Assembly: GCA_001953115.1 (NCBI GenBank)
Contig: LSSL01000732.1
Span: forward strand, 1,434 to 14,502
Direction: 5' to 3'
DNA from: Smittium mucronatum
Lineage: Eukaryota > Kickxellomycota > Harpellomycetes > Harpellales > Legeriomycetaceae
Length of the DNA: 13,069 bases
A program made the position numbers and the translations under genes. Position 1 is the first letter of the stretch; each line of letters opens with the position of its first letter. The notes under the pieces were generated by a model, which saw only the letters and a program-made list of their open reading frames with translations, searched no databases and was not told where the DNA came from. Shown piece by piece: positions 10,691 to 13,069 of this stretch.

Positions 10691-11606
10691 TATCGGATCT
10701 TATGCATTTTATTGTATCATTTCAAAAAAACGACGTGTCAGACTTCGTTCCAGGTGAAGATCTTACCAGCAACTGTTTTTATATTGGCGAATCTCAAAAG
10801 AAATAAACACTAAGATTTTGATCTTACGGATAATAAACTATCTGGCGGAAATATAAACAATAACAGACTGAAAATAAGTTCCATAAGAACATAAAAATTC
10901 GCTTTAATACAATTAGTTGAAAACCCCACCGAGCTGTCAAATAATCAAATGTTTCCTTAGTCTAAAAGAACATTGTACCTCAATTCGATTAGATCCTTTG
11001 TTAGACCTACTATATATATTGCCCCGGTTTCGGGTCGTTTCAAAGAATAGTTAATGCAACCAGCTTCTCTGTCAAGTATCTTACTGATAAGCTATTTTGG
11101 ATTTTATCAGTAAAAGGATTTCTTAGTTTCAGCGATATTCAAAGAATAAACGAAGAAGGAAGCAGTAATTAGCTGAATACATCATCTAATTATAGTGGCA
11201 ACAAAAGAAAAACGTGGTGGATGTCCAATTAAAAATTCCTGTCAGATAGGTCCACATTAAGAACCTATTCAATGCCTTGTATTAGTATACTCAGTTTATA
11301 AGGAAAATGCAGCTTCTAGTCTTTTCCAAATCTCTATGCTAATGATGGAAAATGGATTGTATATAGATTGATGAGATATATTAAGGATAGTTCAAGATCA
11401 CTATCAGTGATAGAATTTATCGAAATATAAGATCGATATCTGGCTTAATGAACCACTACTCAGACATGAAAATACTTAAAGGTAAAGCCATCAGTGCTAA
11501 ACTGGCCTCTAACCCTGGGGTATCTGCAGATGAAATAGTTTTTCACGCATTCAGGTAAAACTATTAAATCTTCAATACCTATTATCGAACCAAAATAAAA
11601 TATTAG
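10691..11606 (+). pseudogene. DIRS tyrosine recombinase, decayed
   Basis: Integrase of the element, which would join circular cDNA to the target through a tyrosine nucleophile. The core-binding part is visible as INYLAEI, then NNRLKISSIRT and FALIQLVENPTELSNNQMF (10856 onward), and LNSIRSFVRPTIYIAP. The catalytic part follows: LTDKLFWILSVKGFLSFSDI and then QRIN (from 11080), where the family has Arg in L-R-P-S-D but this copy has Ser at 11125-11127; TKEKRGGCPI (from 11201), the beta-hairpin region with the conserved Lys; DRIYRNIRSISGLMN (from 11409); KGKAISAKLASNPGVSADEI; then VFHAF, stop-containing NY and IFNTYYR. The tyrosine pair lies at 11580-11585 and the frame closes at 11604-11606. Stops and several frame changes disable it. 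The upstream limit is uncertain because pol and recombinase genes often overlap in this group. Confidence 0.85.
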
Positions 11607-11664
11607 AACAAATTGACTTAGTCGATATTAAATTTGGAGTAAATTAATATTTCACCTCCCAGAA

Positions 11665-11775
11665 TTATAATTTTAGCATTAATCGAGCCATTTAGAGCAA
11701 AGTTTTATTCATATTATACGATAGGAGGAGAAATATTAAGCCCTTCCACCCTTGCCCATTTAACTTTTCCGAAAG
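11665..11775 (+). repeat. Internal complementary region of the DIRS element
   Basis: This segment is the complement of the outer part of the right terminal repeat and lies in the same orientation as the left one. Exact anchors are tttattcatattata (11704-11718, complement at 11923-11937), tttagag (11691-11697, complement at 11944-11950) and aggaggagaa (11723-11732, complementary over its ggaggagaa part to 11909-11917). It follows the recombinase stop by about 60 bases and its right end overlaps the inner end of the right terminal repeat. In DIRS-1 the equivalent region is thought to bridge the two ends during cDNA circularisation. Confidence 0.72.
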
Positions 11776-11976
11776 ACGATAAGGATAACTCAATCTTGTA
11801 CTTTGCACGTCATATATATAAAAAATTATTAGTTCATTTAATCCATTCATTTTTATTGATTAGTAATTTTTTTTTAGTTTTATCCAATAAGATGGTTACA
11901 CTTAATAATTCTCCTCCCCTATTATAATATGAATAAATCTTGGCTCTAAAGAGATCGATTAACATAAAATTAATGT
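11755..11976 (-). repeat. Right inverted terminal repeat of the DIRS element
   Basis: The reverse complement of this segment matches the left terminal repeat at 7697-7922, with the anchors tccaataagatgg (11883-11895) and aggataact (11782-11790). Its outer half also pairs with the internal complementary region just upstream, so the right end of the element is a large imperfect palindrome from about 11665 to 11976, centred near 11820. The outer limit is set where similarity to both partners fades. Confidence 0.8.
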
Positions 11977-13069
11977 AAAAATTCCATAATCAGATATTAT
12001 AAGAATCTTTTTAAAAATACAATATGATAGATATGCGACATTTAAATCCAATTCAAAACCAAATTTTTTATTTTTAGCTAACATTTTGGGATAAAAAATT
12101 TTTCCGTATTTTTTTATAAATATATAAAAATAACTGAAATTAAATAAAAATAACCTAAATCTTCATAACTTCCCTATTTTACAGATTTTTATAAGATCTT
12201 ATAACAAGATAATTATAGAAATTGGCTTTTTGAATCATTGGTATTTATAAAAAATATTATAACTATAAGAAATTTTATATTAAGGGGGTATAATTCAATT
12301 TTAAGTGGTTAATTGCCAAAAGCAATTTATTATAATTTTGCAGGACCAGAAAATCATCAAAGAAGAGAAATAGTTTAAAAATTATGGAAAAAATAAAATA
12401 TGTATAAAAAACAAAATTTTATTGAGGAAATTATAATAAAAATTTTAAAAATTTTACAAAAAAATTTAATTATTGATACGTGATGAAGTGTGCTAATTTT
12501 CATTTTATATTTTATTTTATTTCAAGTTTATTCAATAATAATTAATCTAAAATATAAAAATAAAAAAAACTAAAAAGATGATTTTTTGATTCAATTTGAA
12601 AATCGAATTCTCGATTATTTTAAAATACTAAGTATTCAAGGGTTCTAATTTCTAACTAATATTAGAATAAAAACAGAATTCAATACAAATAATACAGATG
12701 TTTTTTTGTGACTATAATATAAATCTTAATAACGGTTTAGATTGAATATTAATTGTTATTTTTTCCTATTTCCGAATTAGGAATATTAAAAATCGAAATT
12801 ATATAGTCCATTGCGAGTAAATATATTTACAATTCAAATATCTGTCTCAGTTTATCAACTATGATTTAAAAAATTATATATTAATATAAAAATATAAGAA
12901 AAAATCGAAAAAGCTAACCAAATTTCCTAATTACTATAATTAACCCCCCAAAAAAATTATTAAAAAAATCAGTTTCTGAATATTAGTGAAATTTTTTCAT
13001 CAAGTTCAAATAAAAATAGGAAAAAAATAAATATTGTAAACCTCTTAAGATAAATAAATGATTAATTAA
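11977..13069. other. AT-rich sequence without recognisable features
   Basis: About 1.1 kb of AT-rich sequence like that upstream of the element. No frame of useful length, no RNA gene and no clear repeat were seen on either strand. Confidence 0.7.

Larger units (their letters stand above)
7697..11976 (+). mobile_element. Decayed DIRS-type tyrosine-recombinase retrotransposon
   Basis: A roughly 4.3 kb element, defined by inverted terminal repeats and by an ordered set of decayed coding domains on the + strand: gag-like, reverse transcriptase, RNase H, Dam-like methyltransferase and tyrosine recombinase. This order is characteristic of the DIRS order of retrotransposons, whose founding member is DIRS-1 of Dictyostelium, about 4.8 kb long. 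Inverted ends plus an internal complementary region next to the right end exclude LTR elements, which have direct repeats and a DDE integrase. Coding traces run through all three forward frames with frequent stops, so the copy is non-autonomous. Its interior is much less AT-rich than the surroundings, which fits an insertion still drifting toward host composition. Boundaries rest on by-eye alignment and may be off by tens of bases. DIRS elements make no target-site duplication, so that cannot be used to fix the ends. Confidence 0.88.

Noticed and set aside
11081..11113. Perfect 10-bp inverted repeat (ttactgataa/ttatcagtaa, 13-base loop)
   Set aside because: Falls inside the recombinase coding trace. 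One arm covers a codon that differs from the family pattern, so the symmetry probably arose by mutation and is not a conserved site.
7697..11976. LTR retrotransposon interpretation
   Set aside because: The ends are inverted, not direct; no primer-binding site, protease or DDE integrase was seen; a tyrosine recombinase end (HAF...NTYYR) is present instead.
1..13069. CRISPR array, prokaryotic operons or phage-defence system
   Set aside because: No regularly spaced repeats, no ribosome-site-led gene strings and no intact genes; all features point to eukaryotic non-coding and transposon DNA.

Overview
The window is eukaryotic DNA dominated by very AT-rich, gene-free sequence. For example, bases 5401-5460 contain 10 G+C out of 60. 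Two blocks of clearly higher G+C stand out: an unassigned island at about 40-560, and a 4 kb block at about 7.95-11.6 kb where bases 8701-8760 contain 33 G+C out of 60. No intact protein-coding gene, tRNA, rRNA or CRISPR array could be supported. The host is most likely a eukaryote with an AT-rich, repeat-rich genome. A Mucoromycota-type fungus (for example an arbuscular mycorrhizal lineage) is my best guess, because the Gag wording resembles DIRS elements I associate with those fungi. That placement is an inference; DIRS elements also occur in dictyostelids, algae and animals.

The main content is one decayed DIRS-type tyrosine-recombinase retrotransposon on the + strand, at about 7697-11976. 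Reading across frameshifts and in-frame stops, the order is: left terminal repeat, gag-like gene, reverse transcriptase with its YLDD box, RNase H, a Dam-like adenine methyltransferase module, tyrosine recombinase, internal complementary region, right terminal repeat. The ends are inverted with respect to each other, and the right end carries an internal palindrome. This is the DIRS arrangement and not an LTR arrangement. In living elements of this class, RT and RNase H make cDNA, the inverted ends and the internal complementary region circularise it, and the recombinase integrates the circle without a target-site duplication. This copy cannot do this autonomously: every gene carries stops and frame changes, and at least one catalytic position of RNase H and probably one of the recombinase are lost.

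Region by region: 1-560 is a moderately GC-rich island with two overlapping short minus-strand frames and a perfect 10-bp hairpin, function unknown. Bases 561-7696 are AT-rich intergenic sequence with scattered, weakly similar copies of a small degenerate repeat. Bases 7697-11976 are the DIRS element. Bases 11977-13069 are AT-rich sequence with nothing recognisable.
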